Shown here in pieces: positions 33,300-44,100 of a stretch of DNA of 64,000 nucleotides. The DNA is from an uncultured Eubacteriales bacterium (GTDB lineage: Bacteria; Bacillota; Clostridia; Christensenellales; UBA1242): positions 1-64,000 of the forward strand of contig CAQIDI010000003.1 of the NCBI GenBank assembly GCA_948806215.1, written 5' to 3'. Positions within the stretch are counted from its first letter, which is position 1. Each line of letters opens with the position of its first letter. Below the pieces are notes generated by a model that was given only the letters and a program-made list of their open reading frames with translations, searched no databases and was not told the origin of the DNA. The translations under genes were made by a program, and so were the position numbers.

Positions 33300-36200
33300 T
33301 TAAATTAACTCGTTAGAATCGTTTTCTTCAAAGAATTTTTTAACGCTTTCATCAACTTCGTTGTTTTCTTCTATTTTGCTAACTGTATCAACAGCCTTAA
33401 CATCTTTAAAGGTTCTATAGCCAGTTCCTGCCGGAATTGGTTTACCAATCATAAGATTTTCTTTCAAACCTACCAAGTTATCAACCTTACCTTTAATAGA
33501 AGCATCGGTTAACACTTTTGATGTTTCTTGGAAGGAAGCAGCACTCAAGAAACTTTCGCAGCTTAATGCAGCTTTTGTAATTCCTTGAACTAAGCGTTTA
33601 GCTGTTGCAGGAACTCCGCCTTCACGAAGCACTCTTTCGTTTTCGGCTTCGTATTTAAACACATCAACAATATCGCCTGCAAGAAGGTTTGTATCGCCAA
33701 CTTCTTCAATTTTAACATTGCGTAGCATTTGACGAATGATAATTTCAACGTGTTTAGTGTTAATTTTAACACCTTGTGAAGAATAGGTTGCTAAAATTTC
33801 TCTTAAAATATAATCTTCAACATCTCTAACGCCGCGTGTGCGTAAGAAATCTTTAGGATAAATTGAACCTTCGGTTAAAACTGTTCCGGCTTCAACATTA
33901 TCGCCATTTTTAACTTTTAGCACAACGCCAAATGGAATAATATAATGTCCATCACCTTCTGGGTTTTTAACAAATAATTCGTAATATTTACCGCCATCTT
34001 TACCAGCAGATTGAACTTCTTTAACAACAACCTTACCAGCAACTTCTGCAACAGTAGCAACACCCTTTGGTTTTCTTGCTTCAAATAGTTCGGCAACACG
34101 AGGCAAACCTTGTGTAATATCGGCAGCATTCGCAACACCACCAGTATGGAAGGTTCTCATAGTAAGCTGTGTACCTGGTTCACCGATACTTTGAGCAGCA
34201 ATAATACCAACTGCTTCACCAATAGGAATAATTTCGTTATTACTCATATTCTTACCATAGCATTTTGCACAAACGCCGTGTTTAGAACGACAAGTTAAAA
34301 CTGTTCTAATGTTAACACTAGTAATTCCGCAAGCTTCTATTTCATCGGCTTGAGCTGAACTAATCATAGTGTTAGCAGGAACAATGGTTTTCTTGGTTTT
34401 TGGATTAATAACATCTTCAACACTAAATCTGCCAACAATACGTTGTTTTAAACTACTAACCGGAGTTCCATCTTTAGTAATAGCAGAAACTGCCATACCT
34501 TTAACTTTTTCTCCATTAGATTCAAAACAGTCATCTTCGGTAATAACAACATCTTGAGCAACGTCAACTAAACGACGAGTTAAGTAACCAGAGTCGGCAG
34601 TTTTTAAAACTTTATCTGCCAAACCTTTACGACCACCACGAGAACTTAAGAAATACTCAATTGGTGTTAAACCTAAACGGAAGTTAGATTTAACTGGAAT
34701 ATCAACCTTTCTACCGGAAGTATTAGCCATAATACCACGCATACCGCAAAGCTGTAAAATTTGTCCAGCATTACCACGCGCACCAGAGTTAGCCATCATT
34801 CTAACTGGATTTTTAACATCCATTTTGTTTAGAACAATGCCTTCTAATTGTTTTGTTGCATCTTTCCAAAGTTTAATATTTTTCTCTAATTTTTCATCTT
34901 CTGTAATAAATCCACGTTTAAAGAACTTATTGTTTTCTGCAACTTTTTGTTCAACTTCTTTAACTAATTCATCTTTTTCGGTTGGAATTTCCATATCAAA
35001 CACGTTAATGGTAATAGCACCAAGTGTGGAATATTTATATCCGATTTCTTTTACATTATCTAGCATTTTAACAGTTTCAGTTGTTCCAAGGCTGTTAAAA
35101 CATTTTTGAATAATTTGGTCTAATCCTTTTTTGCCAACTAAGAAATCAATTTCGTAGTTTAAGAAAGTATCAGCATTTGTTCTATCAACAAAGCCCATAT
35201 TTTGTGGAACTGCACGGTTAAATATAATTTTACCAACAGTTGTTTTTACTCTTGCAGTAATGGTTTTTCCATTAATAACACCAGTTTTTCTAACATAAAT
35301 TGGTGCTTGAATATCAACAACATTAGTTTGATAAGCCATAATAGCTTCATCTTCAGAAATAAAACTTTTTCCATTACCTAAAGCATTTTCGGTTTCCAAA
35401 GTTAAGTAATAAGAACCTAAAACCATATCTTGTGTAGGAGTTAAAATTGGATCTCCAGTAGCAGGTTTTAAAACGTTATTAGAACTTAACATTAAAATTC
35501 TTGCTTCTGCAATAGCTTCTGGGCCAAGAGGTACGTGAACACTCATTTGGTCACCGTCGAAGTCGGCGTTAAAGCCACCGCACACTAAAGGATGAAGTCT
35601 TATTGCTCTACCTTCAATTAGCACAGGTTCGAAAGCTTGAATAGATAATCTGTGAAGTGATGGAGCACGGTTTAACATAACTGGATGCTCTTTAATAACT
35701 TCTTCCAAAATATCCCAAACCACAGGTTTTTGTTTTTCGATTAATCTTTTTGCAGATTTAAAGTTAAGGCTTAAATTTCTTTCAACAAGTTTGTGCATAA
35801 TAAATGGTTTAAATAATTCTAAAGCCATTTCTTTAGGCAAACCACATTGATAAATTTTAAGTTCTGGACCAACAACGATAACTGAACGACCGGAATAATC
35901 CACACGTTTTCCAAGTAAGTTTTGACGGAATCTACCTTGCTTACCTTTTAAACTTTGAGTTAAAGATTTTAATTCTCTTTGTTTTGGTCCTTGAACAGCC
36001 TTGCCACTTTTACCATTTTCAATTAAAGCATCAACTGCTTCTTGAAGCATACGCTTTTCGTTACGAATAATAACTTCTGGAGCGCCAATACTCATAAATT
36101 TCTTTAATCTGTTATTACGGTTAATAATTCTACGATACAAATCGTTAATATCACTAGTAGCAAATCTACCGCCATCTAATTGAATCATAGGACGCAAATC

Positions 36201-36911
36201 AGGTGGGATAACCGGTAACACATTTAACACCATCCATTCTGGACGATTACCACTTTTTAAAAGTGAATCAACAACTTCTAAGCGTTTGTTAATTTTAATT
36301 TTTTTCTGACCTTTAGCAGTTAAACTTGCTTTGCTAAGTTCTTTTTGCTCTTTTTCAAGGTCGATTTCGCAAAGCAATTCTCTAATCGCTTCGCCACCCA
36401 TACCAACACGGCAACAATCGTAGCCGTAGTGTTCTTGAGCTTCACGATATTCAGCATCGGAAATAATTTGGAATTTTGTAAAGTTTGTTTTGCCTGGATC
36501 TATAACAACATAAGAAACATAGTAAATAACTTTTTCTAATTGCTTTGTGTTAAGATTTAATAATATTCCAATACGACTTGGGATGCTGCGCATATACCAA
36601 ATATGTGCAACTGGTGTTGCAAGTTGAATGTGCCCCATACGTTCACGGCGAACGCTACTTTTTGTTACTTCAACTCCGCACTTATCACAAATAACACCTT
36701 TGTGGCGAATACGTTTGTATTTACCACAATGGCATTCCCAATTTTTCTTTGGTCCAAAAATGCGTTCGCAAAGAAGTCCACCCATTTCTGGTTTGTGAGT
36801 ACGATAGTTAATTGTTTCTGATTTGGTAACTTCTCCATAACTCCATTCTAGAATTTTTTCTGGAGAAGCAATACCAATTTTCATTGAGGCTAAATTGTTT
36901 AATTCAAACAT
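33300..36911 (-). CDS. rpoC: DNA-directed RNA polymerase subunit beta'
   Basis: The 1,203-residue protein has the N-terminal zinc site ([20 protein letters not shown], residues 60-79), the catalytic [12 protein letters not shown] motif, bridge-helix and trigger-loop regions ([34 protein letters not shown]) and the second zinc site ([13 protein letters not shown]). The length is typical for clostridia. It starts 10 bases after the rpoB stop with a GGAGAT site. Nothing is missing that I can see; the C-terminal tail is acidic ([18 protein letters not shown]). Confidence 0.98.
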   Translation of the reverse strand: MFELNNLASMKIGIASPEKILEWSYGEVTKSETINYRTHKPEMGGLLCERIFGPKKNWECHCGKYKRIRHKGVICDKCGVEVTKSSVRRERMGHIQLATPVAHIWYMRSIPSRIGILLNLNTKQLEKVIYYVSYVVIDPGKTNFTKFQIISDAEYREAQEHYGYDCCRVGMGGEAIRELLCEIDLEKEQKELSKASLTAKGQKKIKINKRLEVVDSLLKSGNRPEWMVLNVLPVIPPDLRPMIQLDGGRFATSDINDLYRRIINRNNRLKKFMSIGAPEVIIRNEKRMLQEAVDALIENGKSGKAVQGPKQRELKSLTQSLKGKQGRFRQNLLGKRVDYSGRSVIVVGPELKIYQCGLPKEMALELFKPFIMHKLVERNLSLNFKSAKRLIEKQKPVVWDILEEVIKEHPVMLNRAPSLHRLSIQAFEPVLIEGRAIRLHPLVCGGFNADFDGDQMSVHVPLGPEAIAEARILMLSSNNVLKPATGDPILTPTQDMVLGSYYLTLETENALGNGKSFISEDEAIMAYQTNVVDIQAPIYVRKTGVINGKTITARVKTTVGKIIFNRAVPQNMGFVDRTNADTFLNYEIDFLVGKKGLDQIIQKCFNSLGTTETVKMLDNVKEIGYKYSTLGAITINVFDMEIPTEKDELVKEVEQKVAENNKFFKRGFITEDEKLEKNIKLWKDATKQLEGIVLNKMDVKNPVRMMANSGARGNAGQILQLCGMRGIMANTSGRKVDIPVKSNFRLGLTPIEYFLSSRGGRKGLADKVLKTADSGYLTRRLVDVAQDVVITEDDCFESNGEKVKGMAVSAITKDGTPVSSLKQRIVGRFSVEDVINPKTKKTIVPANTMISSAQADEIEACGITSVNIRTVLTCRSKHGVCAKCYGKNMSNNEIIPIGEAVGIIAAQSIGEPGTQLTMRTFHTGGVANAADITQGLPRVAELFEARKPKGVATVAEVAGKVVVKEVQSAGKDGGKYYELFVKNPEGDGHYIIPFGVVLKVKNGDNVEAGTVLTEGSIYPKDFLRTRGVRDVEDYILREILATYSSQGVKINTKHVEIIIRQMLRNVKIEEVGDTNLLAGDIVDVFKYEAENERVLREGGVPATAKRLVQGITKAALSCESFLSAASFQETSKVLTDASIKGKVDNLVGLKENLMIGKPIPAGTGYRTFKDVKAVDTVSKIEENNEVDESVKKFFEENDSNELI

Positions 36912-36921
36912 AATTTATCTC

Positions 36922-39900
36922 CTATTCTTCATCATCATCGCCAAAATCGTCAAATAAAGCCGATTCATCGAAAATATTATCAATGTCATCTTCAAGATCT
37001 AATTCTGTTGGTTCTGTGTTTTCGTTATCACCAAATTCTAACTCAATATCAGTTTGAGTTTCTCTTGGTTTTGTTACTTCACTAAATGATTCGGTGTTAT
37101 CGCCATTTAGATCAGATAAGTTAAATTCTTTATTTGTATCAGTAAGCAATCTAATATCTAAGCATAAGCCTTGAAGTTCTTTAATTAAAACTTTAAATGC
37201 TTCAGGAACTGATGGTTCAGGAAGTGGTAATCCCTCAACAATAGCTTTATAGGTGTTATATCTTCCTTCAATATCATCGGATTTAACTGTTAACATTTCT
37301 TGTAATAATTTGCTTGCGCCATAAGCTTCAAGAGCCCAAACTTCCATTTCACCAAAACGTTGTCCACCAAACATTGCTTTACCACCAAGAGGTTGTTGAG
37401 TAACATAAGCATAAGGACCAGTTGAACGAGCGTGCATTTTGTCGTTAACCATATGTTCTAGTTTAATGTAATACATATATCCAACAGTAACTGGGTTTGC
37501 AAAAGGTTCACCTGTTCTACCATCGTATAATTGAATTTTTCCGTTTTCAGGGAAATTGTTTTCTTTTAATAATTCGCGAATGTCGCTTTCTTTAACACCA
37601 TCAAATGCAGGTGTTGCAATGTTAATACCTAACGCTTTAGCAACTAAACCTAAGTGAACTTCCAAAACTTGTCCAACGTTCGTACGAGATGGAATACCAA
37701 GCGGGTTTAACACAATGTCAATAGGTTGTCCGTTTGCCATGAATGGCATATCTTCAACAGGTAAAATTCTAGAAACTATACCTTTGTTACCGTGGCGTCC
37801 TGCCATTTTATCACCAACGCTGATTTTACGTTTTTCAGCAATGGTAACTCTTACTAATTGGTTAACGCCAGTTTCAAGGTCGTCTTTATTCTTTCTGCTA
37901 AACACTTGAACATCAACAACAACACCATTAATTCCGTGTGGAACGCGAAGTGATGTATCTTTAACATCTCTTGCTTTTTCACCGAAAATAGCACGAAGTA
38001 GGCGTTCTTCAGGAGTAGGTTCGGTTTCACCCTTAGGTGTTACTTTACCAACTAATATATCCCCAGGTTTAACTTCTGCGCCAACCATAATAATACCATT
38101 TTCGTCCAAATTCTTAAGTGCATCTTCACCAAGGTTTGGAATATCTCTGGTAATTTCTTCGTCGCCAAGTTTTGTGCTTCTAGCTTTAACTTCTTCTTCT
38201 TTTAAGTTGATTGATGTGTAAACATCTTCTTTAACTAATCTTTCGCTAAGTAAAATAGCATCTTCATAGTTATAACCTTCCCAGTTCATAAAGGCAATTA
38301 ACATATTTTTACCAAGTGCCATTTCGCCGTTTTTAGTGCTATAACCATCAGCAATAGTTTCGCCTTTTTTAACTTTTTGTCCAGTTTTAACAATTGGTTT
38401 TTGGTTTACGCAACTTTCTTGGTTTGTTTTGCTAAATTTAATAAGGTCATATTTATCAACATCGCCTTTTTCTGTTAAGATTTCAATGTGAGTTGCATCG
38501 GAACTTGTAACTGTTCCTGCATTTTCTGCAACAATAATTGCACCATTATCTAATGCAACACGATGTTCAAGCCCTGTTGCAATCATTGGAGTTTCGGTTG
38601 TGATTAGAGGAACTGCTTGGCGTTGCATATTTGAACCCATTAGGGCACGCGCAGTATCGTCGTTTTCTAGGAACGGAATACAAGCAGTTGGAACAGATAC
38701 TAGTTGTTTAGGGCTTACGTCCATATAATCAACCATATCTTTAGAAACTTCTAAAACTGTATCGAAATATCTACAAACAATATGTTCGTTTTTAAAGCTA
38801 CCATCTTCGTTTAAAGGTTCAATAGCTTGTGCTATGTAATGGTTTTCATCTTCATCAGCCATTAAATAAGCAACATCGTTTGTAACTACTCCTTTTTCTT
38901 TATCAATAATTCTATAAGGAGTTTCAATAAAACCGTATTCATTAACTCTAGCATAGGTTGCCAAACTGTTAATTAAACCAATGTTTCCACCTTCTGGTGT
39001 TTCAATAACGCAAATACGTCCATAATGGCTGTGGTGAATATCACGCACTTCATCGGTTGCACGGTCTTTTTTAATACCACCAGGGCCAACTGCAGATAGT
39101 CTGCGTTTTTGTGCCAAAGAACTTAGTGGATTCATTTGATCCATTAATTGGCTTAATTGGTGGCTTGCTAAAAAGTCTTTAAATGCACGATTAATTGGTC
39201 TTGCATTAACAACTTGACTAGGGGTGATATCTGTTAAGTCGTGACTTTGCAAGGTTTCTTTAACTGCATTTGTTAATTTATTCATACCGCTTCTAAACGA
39301 GTCTTGAAGTAACTCGCCTGCACCTTTAATTCTGCGGTTGCATAGGTGGTCAACAACATCAATATCGCCAATTCCGGCATTTAAATCTAAGAAATAACTA
39401 ACACTCGCTAAAATGTCATCCATAAATAAGGTTTGACCAACAAGATCTTTAGCATTTTCTTTAATAGCTTCCAATTTTTCTTCTTTTGTTTTAAGGTCAC
39501 TAATAAGTTCCATTAAGGTTGGATAGTGAACCATTTCATTAACGCCAAGTTCGCGTTCGTTGCATTTAATAACATCGCTAAGTTTAACACGATTGTTACC
39601 AACCATTTTATGTGGTTTTCCATCAATTGCAACAACAACTTCGTTAATTCCATTTTGTTGAATTGCTCTAGCTTGCTCTGGGGTGATAACTTCGCCAGCT
39701 TTAACAATTACATCTTTTTTAAGTTTAACATCTTCATAAGCAGTTAAACCTGTTACACGAGTTGCTAAACACAATTTTTTATCAATTTTAAATCTTCCAA
39801 CTCTACCCAAGTTATAATATTGAGTGCTAAAGAATTGGCTAAATATAAATTGTTTTGTAGCTTCGGCACTAGGAATTTCACTAGGACGAGTTTTCTTACT

Positions 39901-40623
39901 TAATTCAATTAATGCGTCGTGTTGGGTTTCAATACCATCTTTATCTAAGGTAGCACGCATAATTTCGTCGTTGCCAAAAGTATCCAAAATTTGTTCACGT
40001 GTTAAGCCAAAGCATTTTAAGAATACGCCTAAGCTAATTTTTCCGCCTTTATCTAGGCAAACACGAATAAAGTTTGGATCTTTTTCTTTTTGTTCCATTT
40101 CCAACCAACTACCACGTGTTGGAATTAGGGTGCAGTTATAAAGTTCTTTACCAGTTTTATCAATGGTTTTACTATAGTAAACGCTTGGGCTACGAACAAG
40201 TTGGCTAACAACAACTCTTTCAATACCATTAAAAATAAATGTGCCTTCGTTTGTCATATAAGGAACATCGCCCAAGAAAACTTCTTGTTCAATAACTTCG
40301 CCAGTTTCTTTAATAACAAGTCTTACTTTAACTTTTAAAGCAATACTATAGTTGCTTCCCTTTCTCTTTGCTTCAGGAATTGAAATTTTTGGCTTTGTTT
40401 CTAGCGAATAATCAAGTAAATAAACTTCTGCCTTACCACTGTAATCAGTGATAGGAGAAAATTCTTCTAACGCTTCTTTAATGCCAACTTCTAAGAAATT
40501 TTTGTAGGATTCCTTTTGAATCTCTAGTAAGTATGGAAGTTCAATAATTTCTTTTGCGTGGCCAAAAGTGTAACGAGTTACATTACCATACTTCAATTTT
40601 TTTATGTTCTTTGTGTCTAGCAT
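36922..40623 (-). CDS. rpoB: DNA-directed RNA polymerase subunit beta
   Basis: The 1,233-residue protein starts KLKYGNVTRYTFGHAKEIIE and carries the RIVETPEG-type motif (CVIETPEGGNIGLINSL), GRHGNKGI and the C-terminal clamp segment LGGKAMFGGQRFGEMEVWAL. The rifampicin pocket reads SHQLSQLMDQMNPLSSLAQK. Where E. coli has S509, F514, N518 and H526, this protein has His, Leu, Met and Gln; the Gln codon is at 39111-39109. An acidic tail of about 70 residues follows the conserved end. It lies behind a hairpin-rich leader and is followed by rpoC after 10 bases. Confidence 0.98.
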   Translation of the reverse strand: MLDTKNIKKLKYGNVTRYTFGHAKEIIELPYLLEIQKESYKNFLEVGIKEALEEFSPITDYSGKAEVYLLDYSLETKPKISIPEAKRKGSNYSIALKVKVRLVIKETGEVIEQEVFLGDVPYMTNEGTFIFNGIERVVVSQLVRSPSVYYSKTIDKTGKELYNCTLIPTRGSWLEMEQKEKDPNFIRVCLDKGGKISLGVFLKCFGLTREQILDTFGNDEIMRATLDKDGIETQHDALIELSKKTRPSEIPSAEATKQFIFSQFFSTQYYNLGRVGRFKIDKKLCLATRVTGLTAYEDVKLKKDVIVKAGEVITPEQARAIQQNGINEVVVAIDGKPHKMVGNNRVKLSDVIKCNERELGVNEMVHYPTLMELISDLKTKEEKLEAIKENAKDLVGQTLFMDDILASVSYFLDLNAGIGDIDVVDHLCNRRIKGAGELLQDSFRSGMNKLTNAVKETLQSHDLTDITPSQVVNARPINRAFKDFLASHQLSQLMDQMNPLSSLAQKRRLSAVGPGGIKKDRATDEVRDIHHSHYGRICVIETPEGGNIGLINSLATYARVNEYGFIETPYRIIDKEKGVVTNDVAYLMADEDENHYIAQAIEPLNEDGSFKNEHIVCRYFDTVLEVSKDMVDYMDVSPKQLVSVPTACIPFLENDDTARALMGSNMQRQAVPLITTETPMIATGLEHRVALDNGAIIVAENAGTVTSSDATHIEILTEKGDVDKYDLIKFSKTNQESCVNQKPIVKTGQKVKKGETIADGYSTKNGEMALGKNMLIAFMNWEGYNYEDAILLSERLVKEDVYTSINLKEEEVKARSTKLGDEEITRDIPNLGEDALKNLDENGIIMVGAEVKPGDILVGKVTPKGETEPTPEERLLRAIFGEKARDVKDTSLRVPHGINGVVVDVQVFSRKNKDDLETGVNQLVRVTIAEKRKISVGDKMAGRHGNKGIVSRILPVEDMPFMANGQPIDIVLNPLGIPSRTNVGQVLEVHLGLVAKALGINIATPAFDGVKESDIRELLKENNFPENGKIQLYDGRTGEPFANPVTVGYMYYIKLEHMVNDKMHARSTGPYAYVTQQPLGGKAMFGGQRFGEMEVWALEAYGASKLLQEMLTVKSDDIEGRYNTYKAIVEGLPLPEPSVPEAFKVLIKELQGLCLDIRLLTDTNKEFNLSDLNGDNTESFSEVTKPRETQTDIELEFGDNENTEPTELDLEDDIDNIFDESALFDDFGDDDEE

Positions 40624-40680
40624 AATTACTCCTTAATTTTTGCAAAAATTTATGCTCACATTGGTTGAATTTTTAACCAT

Positions 40681-40740
40681 AAAAAAGCTATGCTAGCCTC
40701 TTAACAGAAAAAAATTTCTGCCAGCAAAAAAACTAGCATA
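40681..40740 (-). terminator. Terminator-like structure in the rpoB leader
   Basis: TATGCTAG and CTAGCATA enclose a second hairpin (CAGAAA/TTTCTG) and are followed by GC and six T on the minus strand. It lies between the promoter and rpoB and could act as an attenuator. Confidence 0.6.
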
Positions 40741-40803
40741 ACAATAATAATTTATTACGTTATTTTTTACTTTTATCCAGTAAAATCAAAAAAATTCACC
40801 CCG

Positions 40804-40833
40804 GCATTTGAAATCTGCGCATAATTCAAATGC
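40804..40833 (-). promoter_or_regulatory. Promoter-proximal hairpin of the rpoB leader
   Basis: GCATTTGAA and TTCAAATGC (9 pairs) surround a 12-base loop with TGCGCA. It starts about 10 bases after the predicted transcription start and is followed by CGGGGTGAA and a seven-base T run on the minus strand, so it could be a weak terminator, a pause site or a protein-binding leader. Confidence 0.5.
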
Positions 40834-40849
40834 TACTTATGCATTATCT

Positions 40850-40879
40850 ATAGTATCATAAACTTTTACTATGTGTCAA
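40850..40879 (-). promoter_or_regulatory. Sigma-A promoter of rpoB-rpoC
   Basis: -35 TTGACA (40879-40874), an 18-base spacer and -10 TACTAT (40855-40850) with an extended TG; the start is near 40843, giving a leader of about 220 bases. From 40880 to 41064 the DNA is AT-rich without another supported element. Confidence 0.75.
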
Positions 40880-41064
40880 CAAAGATTAACAAATAATTTT
40901 TTTTATATTTTTTTTAAAACAACTTTGTTTTATCACAGCCCACAAAATATAAACCATAATAAAAAAACTATTAAATAAAACCACACAACAATTTATTACA
41001 GTATATATACTATATAATATTATATATATAAATATATCATATAATATAAAAAATAAATTAATGC

Positions 41065-41100
41065 AAAAAAAAGAAAGCAAAGTTTGCTTTCTTTTTTTTT
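41065..41100. terminator. Terminator of the giant lipoprotein gene
   Basis: AAAGAAAGCAAA and TTTGCTTTCTTT around a single base, with long A and T flanks on the two sides. It lies 7 bases after the stop. Confidence 0.85.
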
Positions 41101-41106
41101 AGCTAT

Positions 41107-44100
41107 TTATTCATAATAAGCATATAGGACTAAATCTGAAGTAATTTCTTCGTTATCAAAATTAAATATATAATCATCATAATTTCCTGTGAAACCAGGA
41201 TCATACATAATTTTATACCAACCAACAAACGTTTTTCCTTCAGGTATTGGAGGGGCTTGAAGCTCAGGATATTGAGTAATATCTATTTTATCTCCCTTCT
41301 TAACTTGGATAATTATTTCTGAAGGGAAAGGCATACCATCAATATCAACAAAATTGACATTATAAACAGGTTTATCCCATAAAGCATAAATAATTAGATC
41401 GTTTCTAATTTTTGTTTGCTCAAAATCAAACAATACAAATTCTCCCTCTGAATTCCTAATATACCAATTATTAAATGTATTTTCGCTATCGCTTGGATCA
41501 ACTGGGTTATCAGTTGGTCTACTTGCACTCTGACCAAATCCAACTTTTTGACTTATAAATGCATCGCCTGTTAATGAATTACCTAAGCTATCAACAAATG
41601 ATACTGTATAAGTTGTGTCGGCAGGTTCCCAATAGCCATAAATAAATATATTTGACGTAATCTTAGTATTTTCAAAATCAAACAATAATTTATCATAATC
41701 AAAACCAGATAGACTATTATTCTTTCTTTCTGAATACCAACCACGGAATAACATACTTGTATCCGCTGGATTTGCTATTTCACCAGGATTAACAACTGTG
41801 CTATTCCAATCAACAATAATCGGATTAGCCATACCGAAATCTTCTTCATCAATTTTTGTACCATTTGCATCAACAAAAGTAACACTAAATGTTTTTATTT
41901 CAAAGTGTGCGTAAATATTAATATGATCCATTACAACAAATGCATCTTCATTTCCACTAAATATAAATTGTTCGTTTCCAGTTGCTGTTGTAAACCAACC
42001 AACAAAATTGTATCCTTCTTTTACTGGATCGGTTGGTCTTGAAACATTTCCACCAGTATGAACAATCTGATTTGGAACATCGCTTAACAATATACCTTCT
42101 TCATCTACAAATCTAACTGTAAATGGAATAGTAACAAAATATTGATAAATAGATATATCCGCATTAACTGTTAATGGGAATGTTATTTTATATGTTGAAT
42201 ATGGTTTTGTGTCGCCTGAAGCTAAATATTGACTATAAGATTTAGTGTACCAGCCATCAAACTTATATGAAGGTTTAGTAGGCATTGTAGGCAAATCTAA
42301 TTTTGCACCTTTACTTAATACTAAAACTCCATTAGTACCATAATTTTTATCGATAGTAACACCATCTTCTTTATAATATGTTACATTTACCACAGAAGAA
42401 CTAAACACTGGGTATAAAATTAAATCAGAATTTATTGGAGTATTCCAATTATACATTATAAAATTATCACCATCTTTTATTGCCCAATGTTGGAATGCCA
42501 TACTAGGTTTAGTTGGCGAAGAAGCAGGTTCAGAAATAACTCCACCAAAATTTACTTTCTGAGTTAAGAAAACTCCTGCATCATCAGTACTATCATTCAT
42601 AAATGTTACAACAGCTTGTGACCAGTGTGCATAAATAGTAATATTTGCGTTTATTTCATATTTCTTAAAGTCAAATTTAACAATTTTCCAAAAATCATTA
42701 AAACTATTAACTGGTTTACCGTCTGCATCTGTAATATCATTATTCTTATTATTTTCATAATATTTATATGCTTCGCCATATGGCATTGTGTACCAACCAC
42801 CAAAACTTAATCCTGGTTTTGTAGGATTATTTGGCTCTGGAACATTATCTCCCTCATCTAAAGTTTGATCTGGAATATTACCAGTACCACCTTGTAAATC
42901 AAATTTTACAACATAAACACCGGCTCTTTGCCAAATTGCATATAAATTTAAATCTCCAGTTACAGGTTTGCTAAAGTCATATTCAAGTCCATCAGAAGTT
43001 TTCCAACCAACTAATTCATATTTTGATCTATAAACATCGCTAATATATACAGCTGTTCCACCTTCAACAACTCTTTTTGTTTGAACAGCATTAGGATTTA
43101 CACTGTCAAAATATTTTACAGTATAAGATTTTACACCTGGAAATGGTTCAGAATCTGAACCTATATAATTAGTAGATCTCCCTAATGAAACGGTAAATCC
43201 ATAATCGCCACCAATCCATAAAAATCCTCCTGAATAACACATATTTTGTAATGTTAAATCATCTTTGGTTGAAAGGTTATATCCACCCTTAAACATCGTA
43301 GCACTTTCATTATAAATTTCACCTTCACCATTACCATTAGGATTTGCGATACGACTATAGTATCTTACACCACATTGTTTTCCTGTAAATCCACCAACAC
43401 TATCCGCATTACCTTTGCCATAATATTCGGTATACTGATCCACAAATTTTGTACTTTTAGCATTATTACTCTGATTATTATTTTTATCAGTATATGGTTT
43501 AAGATAAAATCCATTATCTCTTGAATCCAAATTTCCAAAAATTGTTCCAAATTTAAATGGGCCACTAAAGCCATTATAATAACCAATTCTATATCCACTG
43601 TAAACATCACTAGCAGTTCTTGAACTATATCCATCATATGAATCCATATTATATGTTAAATACATTGAATCATAACTTGAAACATAGCCACCAAAACCTT
43701 TTGATAAATTATTGTTTAGTTCACCATAGGTTGCATAACCAACTATTCCGCCGCAACCATACGATAAATCATAACTTAATGCTCCAGCAACACTATTTGT
43801 ATCAGCAGTATTACTATTTATTTTTGAATAACTAGAATAACCAACAATTCCACCTACCGCATCGTTACCTACTACAATGAAATTATTGGTGTTACCAACA
43901 ACTTCAGAACTATTTTCTGCATATCCAGTAATTCCACCAACATAGGATGAAGAAACTTCTACTCTACCTGTATTTATACTATTATTTATACTAGAGTGAT
44001 TAATTTTACCAACAATACCACCCACATAATTAGTACCTCTTATATTTTTTGCAGAGTTATTAGCACTTATTTTAGAATTATTAGTAGCATAACCAACTAT

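Noticed and set aside
40886..41080. Minus-strand 64-residue hydrophobic frame upstream of rpoB
   Set aside because: It starts with TTG inside the terminator of the giant gene, has no ribosome binding site, and is a by-product of AT-rich sequence.
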